Positions 44,259 to 54,222 of a DNA stretch of 64,000 nt are shown here, piece by piece. Within the stretch, counting starts at the first letter, position 1, and each line of letters starts with the position of its first letter. The DNA comes from Chloroflexota bacterium. Its GTDB lineage: Bacteria > Chloroflexota > Anaerolineae > Aggregatilineales > J027. The stretch spans positions 1 to 64,000 of the forward strand of contig JACRBG010000055.1 of the NCBI GenBank assembly GCA_016234595.1, in the 5' to 3' direction. Below the pieces are notes generated by a model. The model was not told the origin of the DNA and searched no databases. It saw only the letters and a list, made by a program, of their open reading frames with translations. Position numbers and translations under genes: made by a program.

Positions 44259-45247
44259 TAACCAACCACTTCATCCATCGCGGGCACGCGGATTTCAAAA
44301 TCGGCATTCAACTCACTGAGTGTTAGGGTATCAGATTGGTTATGAGAAATCTTGACGGTTGCGCCGCCCAAATCGCTACCAAAGGATTTGCCATCCAATT
44401 CGCTGTTCAGATTCAAGGTAATGACATGGCGATAAACCGTCTGGTCATCCGCCCCTACCCATACTTCAACCGTATAGGTCGCCCCACTGAGCAATGCACT
44501 GACAGCTTCATCCGATAATTCCAAATCTCCCAATAATGCCGAGGCATCTTGCCCCAACGCCGTCATCGCTTCTGCGAGATTTAAGGTCAGCAGATAACGT
44601 TTCATCGCCTGCCCATTTAACTCATCGTCGGGTAGGGCTTCCGCCGACTTCACCACCGTTGGATTAAGCAGAGCGAGTACACTGGTGGCATCCATCCGCA
44701 CATTGTCTAGCGAAGCCGCCACATCGGTCAATGACACGGTGCCATTCACACCCAGTGCCACCCCATCCCGGACTTCTTGCCATCCTTCGGGTAATCCAGC
44801 CCGATATTCAGGGGCGGTTTCATCCAGATTGATAAACACCCGTCCATCAATTGAAACAAGCGACGCCTTCAATTCCAATTGTGAGGCCAAAGTCGGTTCG
44901 GGCAAGGCGGCTCCCTCGACTAAGGGCTTAGTCACTACAATCTGGCCTTGAGTGACCGTCTGTGTCACCGACGAACTAGTGTTTGCTCCCTCAATTTGGG
45001 CAGTTTGGGCCGAAGTAATCTGTGTCGAAACAATATAGAGGTTATCGCCTTCGCTTAGTTGGGTACTTTCCGATGTTGTACCATCCCATTGAGCCGCATA
45101 GCTTTGAAGTGCCGCTGCATTTTGGTAGGCCGTTGTCAGGGTATCTAGTGTAGTTTGCAAATCATCTTGGGCATGTGCCGTTAAAATAGGCGACATCACG
45201 CCACCGACCAACACCATGACCATCAAAAAGAGTTGTTTTTTATTCAT
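44258..45247 (-). CDS. Secreted LppX-like protein, paralogue of the gene at 42339
   Basis: 329 residues with signal peptide (LFLMVMVLVGGVMSPILTAHAQ). The mature part begins with a helix (TLDTLTTAYQNAAALQSYAAQWDG) and proceeds as long beta strands, LDNVRMDATSVLALLNP and YTVEVWVGADDQTVYRHVITLNL, the pattern of LppX/LprAFG or LolA-like lipid carriers. It is the first gene of the three-gene set with the arginase-like and second secreted protein. No partner lipid is known. Confidence 0.65.
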   Translation of the reverse strand: MNKKQLFLMVMVLVGGVMSPILTAHAQDDLQTTLDTLTTAYQNAAALQSYAAQWDGTTSESTQLSEGDNLYIVSTQITSAQTAQIEGANTSSSVTQTVTQGQIVVTKPLVEGAALPEPTLASQLELKASLVSIDGRVFINLDETAPEYRAGLPEGWQEVRDGVALGVNGTVSLTDVAASLDNVRMDATSVLALLNPTVVKSAEALPDDELNGQAMKRYLLTLNLAEAMTALGQDASALLGDLELSDEAVSALLSGATYTVEVWVGADDQTVYRHVITLNLNSELDGKSFGSDLGGATVKISHNQSDTLTLSELNADFEIRVPAMDEVVG

Positions 45248-45342
45248 TGAATTGTGTTTCCCTTAAATAGAATTTCCCACAAAACATAACTTGGGTTAAT
45301 TATCGGCCCCGTCTAGGCAGGACGCAAAATTTTCTCATGACT

Positions 45343-45984
45343 TCATGACTTTTCGCCGGGGGGTAGCTGCTCATGAAAATATTCGACAAGGGCGAGTTGA
45401 ATGGTATTGAAAATTTGGTTGATCTTACGCAGCAACCGAATTTGGGCTTCACTGTCAAGTTGGGCTACCTGTGGCATCTGCATGGCCGCCTCGGTCAGGC
45501 TATCGCGGAAAAACATCACGATTTCCAACCCATCGCGCACCGAAAGGCCATTGGCGATGCTGCTTTGCGCATAACGCACTGCAATGCTTTTGGCTTCAAT
45601 CAACAGGGTTTCATCATCGGCGGGCATGGCAATATGCTGCATAATCAAGCCCAGCAATCGCTTACCTAATTCACGCTGTTCTTCGCGCTGTTCAGCATCA
45701 AAAACTGTTAGGCCGGACGGCGGCAAGCTGGTTTGCAGGCGATGGCGCGTCTCCACCAACGCATAACTCACCCATGCCTGTTGGTTGTTGGGGGAAAGTT
45801 GTTGTTCCTGATTTTTGACAAACACCGCCACATCCGATTCTAAAAATCGGCGGTGTCCACCGGGGGTGATATAAACCGGGATGCTGCCATTATCGGCCCA
45901 ACGTCGCAGAGTTGTCGGATGAATGCCGAGTAGGTCTGCTGCTTGGGCCAAGGTTAGCCATTTTTTTGCCGTCGCGTCTGTCAT
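45343..45984 (-). CDS. MerR/BldC-type HTH regulator with helical sensor part
   Basis: About 213 residues from the ATG at 45984; a TTG eight codons upstream is possible. The N-terminal winged HTH (about 7-55) has WLTLAQAADLLGIHPTTLRRWADNG-type helices and the wing TPGGHRRFLESDV, as in excisionase-like BldC/MerR proteins. The C-terminal ~110 residues are all helical (AKSIAVRYAQSSIANGLSVRDGLEIVMFF), resembling sensor parts of RsbRD-like proteins. It probably binds DNA under control of an unknown input. Confidence 0.8.
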   Translation of the reverse strand: MTDATAKKWLTLAQAADLLGIHPTTLRRWADNGSIPVYITPGGHRRFLESDVAVFVKNQEQQLSPNNQQAWVSYALVETRHRLQTSLPPSGLTVFDAEQREEQRELGKRLLGLIMQHIAMPADDETLLIEAKSIAVRYAQSSIANGLSVRDGLEIVMFFRDSLTEAAMQMPQVAQLDSEAQIRLLRKINQIFNTIQLALVEYFHEQLPPGEKS

Positions 45985-46031
45985 GAACTCTGACCGTGTA
46001 TCATTCAATAATAACCTGATTCTAGCAGGAG

Positions 46032-46199
46032 TTGACTGATGTCGAAAGCTACCGCCTGTTTCTCGGTAAAAGCATTAAAGGCGGTTATATCTCTGCGGCT
46101 GAGCTTGCTTGTAATGATCGTGAGATTCGGCCTTATTATTGCTGGTTATCTTATGATAATGTGAGTTTGGCGAGATTTGATATATTTGACATTTCATAG
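46032..46199 (+). other. Possible short gene or remnant upstream of the GNAT gene
   Basis: The 46009-46286 gap holds AGGAG at 46027-46031. Two frames are open after it: one from a TTG at 46032 (about 55 residues, with YRLFLGKSIKGGYISAAE and EIRPYYCWLSYD, protein-like composition) and one from the ATG at 46039 seven bases after the site (41 residues, one hydrophobic helix). Only one can be real, and neither is recognised. Confidence 0.3.
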
Positions 46200-46286
46200 T
46201 TTCCTTTTCTTCACCCTCAATTCTATACTCAACTTTAGAGCGAGGTTGTTTCACCTATTCTGGCATAGAGAGTATGGAGATTAAAA

Positions 46287-46862
46287 ATGACCGCATTCAC
46301 GCCAGATTATTCACAATACTTCTGGCAAGGCGAAAAAACCAGACTACGCCCTTTCCGGCTGGAAGATGCTGAGTTACGTTTCATAGCCTCTTTGGATAGC
46401 CCAACTCGGCAACTCCATCAGGATGGCATTGAATTGCCTACATCGGTGGAGCTTCAGAAAGAATGGTTGGAGAAGGTAGCCGGTTTCAAGGATGATCGCG
46501 TGATTCGGTTCGCTATGGAAAATTTGGACGGTGTCACCGTCGGGTGGGTTACATTACACAGCCTCGATCAGAAAAATGGGACGTTTAGTTTTGGTGTCGC
46601 CGTTTATCGGGATTATCGAGGGCATGGCTATGCCGTTGATGCAGTGCGTATCCTACTCAAATATGGTTTTTGGGAACAACGTTACCAGAAATGCAATTCG
46701 GTCTGTGTACATACCAATGAGGCATCTATTCGGATGCACAAGAAACTAGGGTTCATAGAAGAAGGAAAAATCAGGCGCAACAGTTTCTTCAACGGAACAT
46801 ACCATGATGATGTGTTATTTGGCATGACCCGCGAGGAGTTCGATGAACTGATGAAAACATAA
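46287..46862 (+). CDS. GNAT acetyltransferase, RimJ/RimL-like
   Basis: 191 residues of the RimJ/RimL group (acetylate protein N-termini or small amines): starts TRLRPFRLEDAELRF, with the acetyl-CoA loop VYRDYRGHGYAVDAVRILLKYGF and the end CVHTNEASIRMHKKLGFIEEGKIR, then a final FNGTYHDDVLFGM strand. Substrate unknown. ATG start at 46287 with GGAG ten bases before. The gene is not in an operon. Confidence 0.88.
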   Translation: MTAFTPDYSQYFWQGEKTRLRPFRLEDAELRFIASLDSPTRQLHQDGIELPTSVELQKEWLEKVAGFKDDRVIRFAMENLDGVTVGWVTLHSLDQKNGTFSFGVAVYRDYRGHGYAVDAVRILLKYGFWEQRYQKCNSVCVHTNEASIRMHKKLGFIEEGKIRRNSFFNGTYHDDVLFGMTREEFDELMKT

Positions 46863-47011
46863 GACCACTACATTTGCTTTGGCAGAGATGAGAGATTCCT
46901 TGCTGTTCGGGTATCGCTCTGCTGCTTGTTATAGGCCTTTACTGGTTTCGTTGGGCCATAAAACGCGACCGTGAAAACCGTCAGGCCCTTAACAGCAGAG
47001 CCAACTATCGC

Positions 47012-48400
47012 CTAATTTTTGCTCCCCTTGACGCGAACCCGTGGCCCTTGTGGGGTATCCTCAATCTCATACCCCGCCCCTATCACCGTATCGCGCAAGG
47101 CATCAGCATCTTTCCAGCGTTTTTCGGCACGGGCCTGTTGACGCTGCTCGACCATTGCCAAAATTTCGTCAGGTACGATCTCAACAGTGGGTTGCCATTC
47201 GCCCAATTGGAGACCCAATACACGATCAAAATCCAGTAAGGTAGCCTTCTTGACTTGGGGTGGTAAATCACTCTTGACCATCTCCCAAATCAGCGCCAAG
47301 ACACGTGGCATGTTCAAATCGGCGTTGATATGCTCCATAAACCGTGTCTGATATTCGGGGTCAACCATGTTACCCGGTTCACCCCATTCATAGGATGCTT
47401 GGCGCAAACGTTGCAAGGCCGTCGCTGCTGCATCAAGGCTGTCCCAGCTAAAGGTCAACTTGGCTCGATAATGCGCCCCAAGGCAAAAGAAGCGGTACGC
47501 CAATGGGTCATAACCCTTGTCAATCAAAGTTTGCACCCGCAAAAACTCGCCGCTGGACTTGGACATTTTGCTGTCATCCAGTTGCAGAAAATAGCCGTGC
47601 ATCCAGAAATTGGCTAACCGTGTATCAAAACACGCCTCCGATTGGGCAATCTCATTGGGATGATGGACGGTGATATGGTCTTCCCCGCCGCAGTGAATAT
47701 CAAAATACGTCCCCAAATACTTCGCCGCCATCGCGGTACATTCAATGTGCCACCCCGGAAAACCCACGCCCCACGGACTGCCCCATTCCATCTGGCGTTT
47801 CACATCGGGTGTGCTGAACTTCCAGAGGGCAAAGTCGGTTGGGTTGCGTTTTTCACCCATATCCACCCGTGCGCCCGCTTTTTGCCCCTCAATATCCAAC
47901 CGTCCAATGTAGCCATAATCAGGCAACTTGGAGGTGTCAAAATAAATACCATCCGATGTGCGATAGGTAAATCCGTTGGCTTCGATGGTTTCAATGGCTT
48001 CGATCTGTTCCTCAATATGGTCAGTGGCGCGGCACCAAACCGAGGGGTCAAGGATGTTGAGATGCTGCAAATCGTCCTGAAAGGCGCGTGTATATTGAGC
48101 CGCAATATCCCACGCTGTTTTGCCCGTCCGACGTGCCCCTTTTTCCATCTTATCTTCACCCGTATCAGCATCAGAGGTCAAATGACCCACATCGGTGATA
48201 TTCATAATGTGGCGGACTTGGTAGCCGTTATATTCCAAAACCCGCTTTAGAATATCCTCGAAGATATAGGTGCGTAAATTGCCGATATGGGCATAGTCGT
48301 ACACCGTCGGGCCGCATGTATATAGACCAACCTCCGGTGAATGCAAGGGTTCAAAGGGGCGTACCGTGCGTGTATAGGTATCAAAGAGTTGAAGTTCCAT
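47012..48400 (-). CDS. cysS: Cysteinyl-tRNA synthetase
   Basis: Charges tRNA-Cys. 462 residues with the class I signatures [18 protein letters not shown] (HIGH region with the zinc-binding Cys), [33 protein letters not shown] (family usually GGxDLxFPHH; here [10 protein letters not shown]) and KMSKS ([10 protein letters not shown]). The zinc ligands Cys/His are present. C-terminal helical DALR-like part with [15 protein letters not shown] is typical. Confidence 0.96.
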   Translation of the reverse strand: MELQLFDTYTRTVRPFEPLHSPEVGLYTCGPTVYDYAHIGNLRTYIFEDILKRVLEYNGYQVRHIMNITDVGHLTSDADTGEDKMEKGARRTGKTAWDIAAQYTRAFQDDLQHLNILDPSVWCRATDHIEEQIEAIETIEANGFTYRTSDGIYFDTSKLPDYGYIGRLDIEGQKAGARVDMGEKRNPTDFALWKFSTPDVKRQMEWGSPWGVGFPGWHIECTAMAAKYLGTYFDIHCGGEDHITVHHPNEIAQSEACFDTRLANFWMHGYFLQLDDSKMSKSSGEFLRVQTLIDKGYDPLAYRFFCLGAHYRAKLTFSWDSLDAAATALQRLRQASYEWGEPGNMVDPEYQTRFMEHINADLNMPRVLALIWEMVKSDLPPQVKKATLLDFDRVLGLQLGEWQPTVEIVPDEILAMVEQRQQARAEKRWKDADALRDTVIGAGYEIEDTPQGPRVRVKGSKN

Positions 48401-48605
48401 TTTTCGTCCTAAGCATGACCGTGGTTATTGCTGACCGACTGAATAAAAGCCATACATTGAATGTACTAACACTCATCCCAGATAGTTTAAATTCAATCCA
48501 CATAATTCATTTCCCTCTCCATGTTACCGTAGCTGAGGCCAACCGTCTATTGGCTTGTCCGGCCAACGCAATCGCTACCTTCTTTGGGCGTTCGCATGAT
48601 TTGGG

Positions 48606-48634
48606 TTGACCCCAACGCTTGCCTACGTCATAAT
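48606..48634 (+). promoter_or_regulatory. Promoter of the lytic transglycosylase, possibly leaderless
   Basis: TTGACC (48606-48611) and CATAAT (48629-48634) are 17 bases apart, both five of six from consensus. The -10 ends only eight bases before the ATG at 48643, and there is no Shine-Dalgarno site, so the mRNA should begin at or near the start codon. Confidence 0.6.
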
Positions 48635-48642
48635 CTGCCCCT

Positions 48643-51069
48643 ATGCGACTGAAAACACCTTTCCCCTACCTGATTTTGATCATCACCCTTGTTGCGGTAT
48701 TGGGATGCAGCATTAGCGGCAAACCCGACCCCATTGTTGTTACGGCCACACCCGAAGGCGGCGGCGTCATCTATATCACCGCCACGCCCGATTACACACC
48801 CACACCCGAACCACTTGCTGTGCCAACGCTGCCCCCCGAAGATGCCATTACCGCCGCTGAACGTGCGCTGTTCAATGGTAATTTTGATGAGGCCGTCAAT
48901 CAATATCAAACGGTCGTCAATCAACAATTTGTGGACAGCGAACTCCGCGCCTCGGCCTATTATGGATTAGGGCAGGCTAATTTGCGCGAAGGCTATTTTG
49001 ACCAAGCCTTTATCGCCTTCAGTGAATTTATTCAGCAGTTCCCCGACGACCCCCGCAACGCCCAAGCCTATTTTCAGCGGGGTGATGCCAATTTGGGCAT
49101 TGGCAGTTGGGAAGCCGCCATTACCGACTTTCAGAAATACTTACAACTGCGCCCCGGTCTCATTGACAGTTATGCCTATGAACGCATCGGGGACGCCTAT
49201 CTTGCACTCAATTTGCCCACCCAAGCCTTTGAAAATTACCTTGCTGCCGCCGATGCGACCCGCACCCTTGTACCCCAATTGGCCCTACGCGAACGCATCG
49301 CTGCTACCTATATCAATCAAGGCCTATTGAGCGAAGCCATTGCTCAATACGACGAAATTTTGAAAGTAGCCCAAAATGGGGGCTATCGGGCCAGCATTGA
49401 ATCCCAAGCGGCCCAATTGGAATTACAAGCGGGCAACACGGTCGCGGCTTATGCTCGTCTTGAACGCATTTTTAATGACTACCCCTCGACTATCTATGCC
49501 TATCAAGCCATGCAGACTCTCTTGGTCGCAGGTTATGAAATTGACCCACTGGAACGAGCACAGGTCAGTTTTGCCGCTGAAGACTATGGGGATGTGATTA
49601 GTGTCCTCAATGATTACAGCACGACGGTCTATGTCATGCCGACGGATGCACTGCTACTGTTGGGGCAGGCCTATCGCGGCTTGGGTAATTTCGATGCTGC
49701 CTTCACCACCCTTCAAACCATTACGGCCAACTACCCCACTGACCCGCTATTTGGCATGGCATGGTTAGAACAAGGCCGCACACTGTTTTTACAGGGCAAT
49801 TTTCTGGGCGCGGCTTCGCATTATAGCCAATTACCGACCGTTAGCCCTGCCAGTCCTCAATGTGCCGAAGCCCTGTGGCGTTCCGGCTACATCTACGCCA
49901 CCCAGTTAAACGACAATCAACGTGCCCTACAAATGTTTGACCAATTGGGCAAGGCCTATCCCGGCGACGAATGGGCCCAAGATGGCCTGCTACTAGCCGC
50001 TTCCATTGCCCTCAATACCGGTCAGACCCAACAAGCCCAAGCTCTCTATACTCAACTGGCGAATACGGGCGCTGGTGAGAATCAAGCATTGGCCTTTTTG
50101 TGGTTGGGCCGTCTCTACCGCGATCAAGGCCAAACCGACCTTGCCCAACAATCCTTTTTAGGCGCGTCCCAAGCCGACCCCGGTGGTTATTACAGCCTGC
50201 GGGCCCAAGATATTTTGGCTGGCAAAGAACCTTTTACCCGACCCGCCAACTATCAATTTGAATTTGACGAGGGCCAAGAAATCGCCAAAGCTGAAGACTG
50301 GCTACGAACAACTTTTGGCATCCAGCAAGCAGGGGCACTTTATCCCCTGAGCCCAACGCTCGAAACCGACCCGCATATGATTCGAGGCCGCGAATTGTGG
50401 GCGCTGGCCGCTTTTGATGATGCCCGTGAAGAATTTGATACCCTTGCCGAAACCTATACGGCTGATCCGCTGGCAACCTATCAATTAGCCTACTATTTTG
50501 CGCAAATCGGCCTCTATCGCTCGTCCATTGAAGCCGCTGCCAATTTAATCACCGCTGCCGGGATAGACACCCTGAGCGCCCCCGGCTATATCGCCCGCCT
50601 GCGCTATCCCATCTATTATGCCGATTTAGTCTTGCCCGCCACTGAGAAATATAATCTTGACCCGCTCTTGGTGTTCAGCCTCATTCGCCAAGAAAGCCTA
50701 TTCCAGAGTTTCGCTACCAGCAGTGCCGCCGCGCAGGGCCTGATGCAGATTATTCCCGACACGGGAGCTTGGATTGCCACGCAGCTAGGGTGGGAGAATT
50801 ACACCAACAGCGATGTCTATCGGCCCTATGTGAATGTTGAATTTGGAACCTACTATCTGGATTGGACACTCGATTTGGTAGATAGTGTGCCCTATGCCGC
50901 CCTCGCAGGTTATAACGGTGGCCCCGGCAACGCCCAAGATTGGCTATCTATCGCTGGCCCAGATTTGGATAAATTTGTCCAGACCATCACCTTTGATGAA
51001 ACACGCTCGTATATCACGCGCATTTATGAACAATACGACATCTACCGCGCCCTCTATGGCACTAATTAA
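48643..51069 (+). CDS. Lipoprotein with TPR repeats and lytic transglycosylase domain
   Basis: 808 residues. Lipoprotein signal (LIITLVAVLGC), a TPTPEP-type linker, then about 14 TPR-like helix pairs from residue ~65 to 600 (FNEAVNQYQTVVNQ, AFENYLAAADA and similar) followed by an SLT domain like Slt70: SLIRQESLFQSFATSSAAAQGLMQIIP with catalytic Glu684, and YNGGPGNAQDWL. It cleaves the wall glycan to anhydro-muropeptides, outside the cytoplasmic membrane, aided by the TPR region. A downstream membrane protein overlaps by 14 bases. Confidence 0.92.
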   Translation: MRLKTPFPYLILIITLVAVLGCSISGKPDPIVVTATPEGGGVIYITATPDYTPTPEPLAVPTLPPEDAITAAERALFNGNFDEAVNQYQTVVNQQFVDSELRASAYYGLGQANLREGYFDQAFIAFSEFIQQFPDDPRNAQAYFQRGDANLGIGSWEAAITDFQKYLQLRPGLIDSYAYERIGDAYLALNLPTQAFENYLAAADATRTLVPQLALRERIAATYINQGLLSEAIAQYDEILKVAQNGGYRASIESQAAQLELQAGNTVAAYARLERIFNDYPSTIYAYQAMQTLLVAGYEIDPLERAQVSFAAEDYGDVISVLNDYSTTVYVMPTDALLLLGQAYRGLGNFDAAFTTLQTITANYPTDPLFGMAWLEQGRTLFLQGNFLGAASHYSQLPTVSPASPQCAEALWRSGYIYATQLNDNQRALQMFDQLGKAYPGDEWAQDGLLLAASIALNTGQTQQAQALYTQLANTGAGENQALAFLWLGRLYRDQGQTDLAQQSFLGASQADPGGYYSLRAQDILAGKEPFTRPANYQFEFDEGQEIAKAEDWLRTTFGIQQAGALYPLSPTLETDPHMIRGRELWALAAFDDAREEFDTLAETYTADPLATYQLAYYFAQIGLYRSSIEAAANLITAAGIDTLSAPGYIARLRYPIYYADLVLPATEKYNLDPLLVFSLIRQESLFQSFATSSAAAQGLMQIIPDTGAWIATQLGWENYTNSDVYRPYVNVEFGTYYLDWTLDLVDSVPYAALAGYNGGPGNAQDWLSIAGPDLDKFVQTITFDETRSYITRIYEQYDIYRALYGTN

Positions 51070-53047
51070 GCGGCTACCTTATCTTATTCCCCCATTGCTC
51101 ATTCTGGCTGTGGGGTTTGTGCTCTATCGCCCTGCTCTAAAATTGATGCTGTTTTGGGACGACATCCCCCATATGCTCTGGCTCGATACCCATTTGGAGG
51201 GTGACTATTGGCTCAGTTCCAGCGGTTTCCCGTTCTATCGCCCCGCCGCCTTTACCGCATGGGAGATTTTGGGCCACCATGCCAGCGCCTTACACAGCCT
51301 CTCGCTGGGCCTGCATCTCATCAACGCAGTTTTGGTCTATGCCCTTGCTACCCGCCTCAGCCGTTCGCACCAAGCCGGATTTTTTGCTGGATTGCTGTTT
51401 GTGACCTTCCCTTTCAGCTATCAAACCGTCATCCCCACCCCAGCGCAATTTCATCTCTGGCTGACCTTTGGCTTTTTGGCATCGGCCTATCTGATCTTGA
51501 CATGGCTCGACCATCCCCAACACTGGAAATTGATTTTGGCATGGGTCGTTGCGTTTTGGGCGATCTTTAGCCACGAAAATGGCATTGTCGCCCCCATATT
51601 GATTAGCCTCATTGTATTTAGCACCCACCCCGACCAATTGCCCTTACACCGCGCCGATTTTCAGCTAACCCGCCTGCGCCAAAATCGTTTAATCATAGCC
51701 CTTGCTCCGATTGCCTTTTTAGCCTTGTTGTATGGGGTCATCTGGCAAATCATTCCGCTGGATAACGACTCGACAGGCCTCAAAACCGCCGCGTTGGATG
51801 TCAAAGTTGGTCAAACCTTACAGGCCATCGGCTTTCCCCTCGCCGCCCAAATCCGCATGTTTGGTGACCCCCAAAATGGTACACTGTGGGCATGGGTCAG
51901 CGGATGTGTGGCCTTGCTCATTTTTGGCATCTGGTTCTATCTGAACCATCGCTGGCCTGCCCCATCGGACGATGATGACAGTGACACTCCCGTCGAGCCA
52001 CGCTTTGAACCCATTCGCCTTGTGCGTCTGGGTCTTGTGTGGATTCCATTGGCAATGCTCCCGGCATGGCTCTTTCTAGACGTCAATTACCTCCTAAGTA
52101 ACCCCCGCCTGCATTATTTGGCCTCGGTGGGCATTGCATGGGCATGGGGAGGATTACTAACCACCCCACTGCCCCGCATCGCCCCGCGCCTGCTCCAATC
52201 TATTGTTGGGGCGACTGGGGTGATGATTGCACTCATAGTGGCCGTGCCGTTTATCCAAAACCGCCTTGACGAACATCATTTGCTGAATGACTACTACCAA
52301 GTAATTGCCGATACAGCAAATGTGGAAAACCAGTCGCTGTTGTTGGTCAACCCACCTGCCTATCTCGCCCCGCGCAAACCCACCTTTTTGTTAGGGGCAG
52401 AAGGCAGCGTCTATTTGCCCGATTTTGTCAGCCTGACCGACTTTTTGCGCCTCAATGATGCCGATTTCCCTACCAGCGCGGTAACACATGTCGTCCGGGC
52501 TGAAGATTTAATTCCAGCCACCACCATGATTTACCAAGTCGAAGCTGCTGAATTAGATCGGGCCACTCTATCGAGTTATGACCGCGTGTTGGTCAGCCGC
52601 CAAATCAACGGGGATATTTTTGCTCCACTGGCAGGTAGCCACTTATCCAACGCCCCTATCCCCACTTCCCCAGCAGCGGATTTTGGCAATGGGGTTGTTT
52701 TGGAATCACTGCAAATTCAGCCGGATGAGGCATTGAGCGCGGCTACTGAGAAGAATATTCTGCGGTTGGAGTTAATCTGGCAGGTGGAAATGCCCCCCGC
52801 CGAACCAATCGAAATTTTTGTACATCTGATGTGTGGAGAACGCCTTGCCACCGATGCCGATGGCCCGCCGATAGGTCGCCTCTATCCGCTGGGGATATGG
52901 CAAGCAGGTGAACGCTGGCAAGATTTCCGCTATTTCCTTATCGCTGACGGCCTCTATCCACCCGAATGTTTATCGGTGTTGGTCGGTCTCTATAATCCCG
53001 TTACGGGCGATCGCCTGCCTGTCACCGTGACCATTCCGGTGAATTAG
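51056..53047 (+). CDS. Large polytopic membrane protein with external C-terminal domain
   Basis: About 663 residues from the ATG at 51056, which overlaps the lytic transglycosylase gene end by 14 bases; the frame extends further up but that part only shadows the SLT domain. About ten to twelve helices; helix 1 YLIPPLLILAVGFVLY is followed by an extracytoplasmic loop with FWDDIPHMLWLD, in the place where GT-C glycosyltransferases hold their acidic catalytic residues. A long C-terminal part (about residues 440-663) is external and beta-rich (LRLELIWQVEMPPAEPIEIFVHLM). Likely a wall- or surface-glycan protein; enzyme action is unproven. Confidence 0.65.
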   Translation: MALIKRLPYLIPPLLILAVGFVLYRPALKLMLFWDDIPHMLWLDTHLEGDYWLSSSGFPFYRPAAFTAWEILGHHASALHSLSLGLHLINAVLVYALATRLSRSHQAGFFAGLLFVTFPFSYQTVIPTPAQFHLWLTFGFLASAYLILTWLDHPQHWKLILAWVVAFWAIFSHENGIVAPILISLIVFSTHPDQLPLHRADFQLTRLRQNRLIIALAPIAFLALLYGVIWQIIPLDNDSTGLKTAALDVKVGQTLQAIGFPLAAQIRMFGDPQNGTLWAWVSGCVALLIFGIWFYLNHRWPAPSDDDDSDTPVEPRFEPIRLVRLGLVWIPLAMLPAWLFLDVNYLLSNPRLHYLASVGIAWAWGGLLTTPLPRIAPRLLQSIVGATGVMIALIVAVPFIQNRLDEHHLLNDYYQVIADTANVENQSLLLVNPPAYLAPRKPTFLLGAEGSVYLPDFVSLTDFLRLNDADFPTSAVTHVVRAEDLIPATTMIYQVEAAELDRATLSSYDRVLVSRQINGDIFAPLAGSHLSNAPIPTSPAADFGNGVVLESLQIQPDEALSAATEKNILRLELIWQVEMPPAEPIEIFVHLMCGERLATDADGPPIGRLYPLGIWQAGERWQDFRYFLIADGLYPPECLSVLVGLYNPVTGDRLPVTVTIPVN

Positions 53048-53640
53048 GTTGTCCAATGCGGTTGGGCTGCGAACATGGCACTGGCCTGTGCGACCTCCAT
53101 ACCAAGCGTCTGTAGTCGCTGATGAATGGCCGGGTTACGCGGGAGACCCCCTTCGTCAAACGCCTCCCGACTGCCGGGGATAGAAACCATCGTTGGTGCG
53201 ACCCAAGCACCCATCCCCCGCGCTGCCAACAGCATGGTTGTTAGGGTATTGTTGCCTGTCCCTGATGTCCCGCCCTGCACACTGACTAGGCCGACCACCT
53301 TGCCCCGCAACCGCGACGGATAGTCGTCATGGGTTATTTCCAATATATCCAGCGCATTTTTGAGCGCCCCACTGATGGTATTGTGATAGGTCGGCGAGGC
53401 AAGGATGAATCCCCGTGCCCTATCCACCGCTTCCAACAACTGAACAATCGCGGCTTGCTCGGCGGCGGCATAACCATCAAGGTCATATGTGCCGTTAAAT
53501 AGAGGCAATCGAAAAGTGGCAAGGTCAAGGTGCTGGCTTTGCGCCCCTAATGCTTCAACACCTGCCAAGGCCACTTGCAATGCCAAATGGGTGGTAGACC
53601 CAGCCCGCAAACTCCCCCCTAAGCCAAGAATCGTTGTCAT
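53044..53640 (-). CDS. NADPH-dependent FMN reductase-like flavodoxin-fold protein
   Basis: 198 residues with the flavodoxin-like fold: FMN phosphate loop GLGGSLRAGSTTHLAL, ILASPTYHNTISGALKNALDIL (a family signature) and VGLVSVQGGTSGTGNNTLTTM. Homologues reduce FMN, quinones or azo and chromate compounds with NAD(P)H. Its stop overlaps the convergent stop by four bases (TTAG). Confidence 0.88.
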   Translation of the reverse strand: MTTILGLGGSLRAGSTTHLALQVALAGVEALGAQSQHLDLATFRLPLFNGTYDLDGYAAAEQAAIVQLLEAVDRARGFILASPTYHNTISGALKNALDILEITHDDYPSRLRGKVVGLVSVQGGTSGTGNNTLTTMLLAARGMGAWVAPTMVSIPGSREAFDEGGLPRNPAIHQRLQTLGMEVAQASAMFAAQPHWTT

Positions 53641-53759
53641 TCATCACCTCGCTATCCCAACCCGATGGCTCTAAGTCTAGGATGTTTTTGCGCTACAATG
53701 AATGGAAGAACCAAGGTATGTGCATTCCCCAACTTTAAATACAACGGAAAAATCAGCGT

Positions 53760-54218
53760 ATGACCTTAGAAATTGAAAAACTGCTGGATGAGACGGGTTG
53801 GCGGCTGTTGCAGGCCCTCCAAGAAAATGCGCGGCTGTCCTACACAGAGCTAGGTCAGCGGGTAGGGCTTTCTTCACCAGCGGTGACGGAACGCATTCGT
53901 CGTATGGAAGAGGCAGGCATTATTACGGGTTATCATGCCGAAGTAGACCTAGCCAAATTAGGTCTAGCTGTGCTGGCGATTATCCATATAGACAAAATCG
54001 GCGGGCGAAGCTGCGACCATATTGCAATGGAGGTCATGCAAATTCCAGAGGTCTTGGAATGTCTGCGGGTCACAGGCACAGACTCGATTATCGTTAAGGT
54101 TGGTGCGGCCTCGGTTGACCAATTATCCAAGGTCATTGATCAACTTTCGGGTTACGGCATCCCGACCACTTCCTTGATACGTGCCACGCCCACCAAGCGG
54201 CATATCACCCCAAGATAG
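53760..54218 (+). CDS. Lrp/AsnC-family transcription regulator
   Basis: 152 residues. N-terminal HTH (about 10-65): LLQALQENARLSYTELGQRVGLSSPAVTERIRRMEEAGII, then the RAM ligand domain (about 75-145) with LAVLAIIHID and VLECLRVTGTDSIIVKVGA. The full length fits Lrp/AsnC proteins that sense amino acids. Target unknown; the divergent FMN-reductase and the convergent radical SAM gene are candidates only by position. Confidence 0.92.
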   Translation: MTLEIEKLLDETGWRLLQALQENARLSYTELGQRVGLSSPAVTERIRRMEEAGIITGYHAEVDLAKLGLAVLAIIHIDKIGGRSCDHIAMEVMQIPEVLECLRVTGTDSIIVKVGAASVDQLSKVIDQLSGYGIPTTSLIRATPTKRHITPR

Positions 54219-54222
54219 TTTG

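Noticed and set aside
46863-47011. A plus-strand reading with a helix-like stretch (GIALLLVIGLYWFRWAIKR) before cysS
   Set aside because: There is no start codon or ribosome site and the frame runs on into the antisense of cysS; it could be a gene relic but cannot be supported.
50885-51055. Upstream part of the frame of the polytopic membrane protein
   Set aside because: It runs inside the SLT domain of the previous gene in another frame and has no membrane or signal character.
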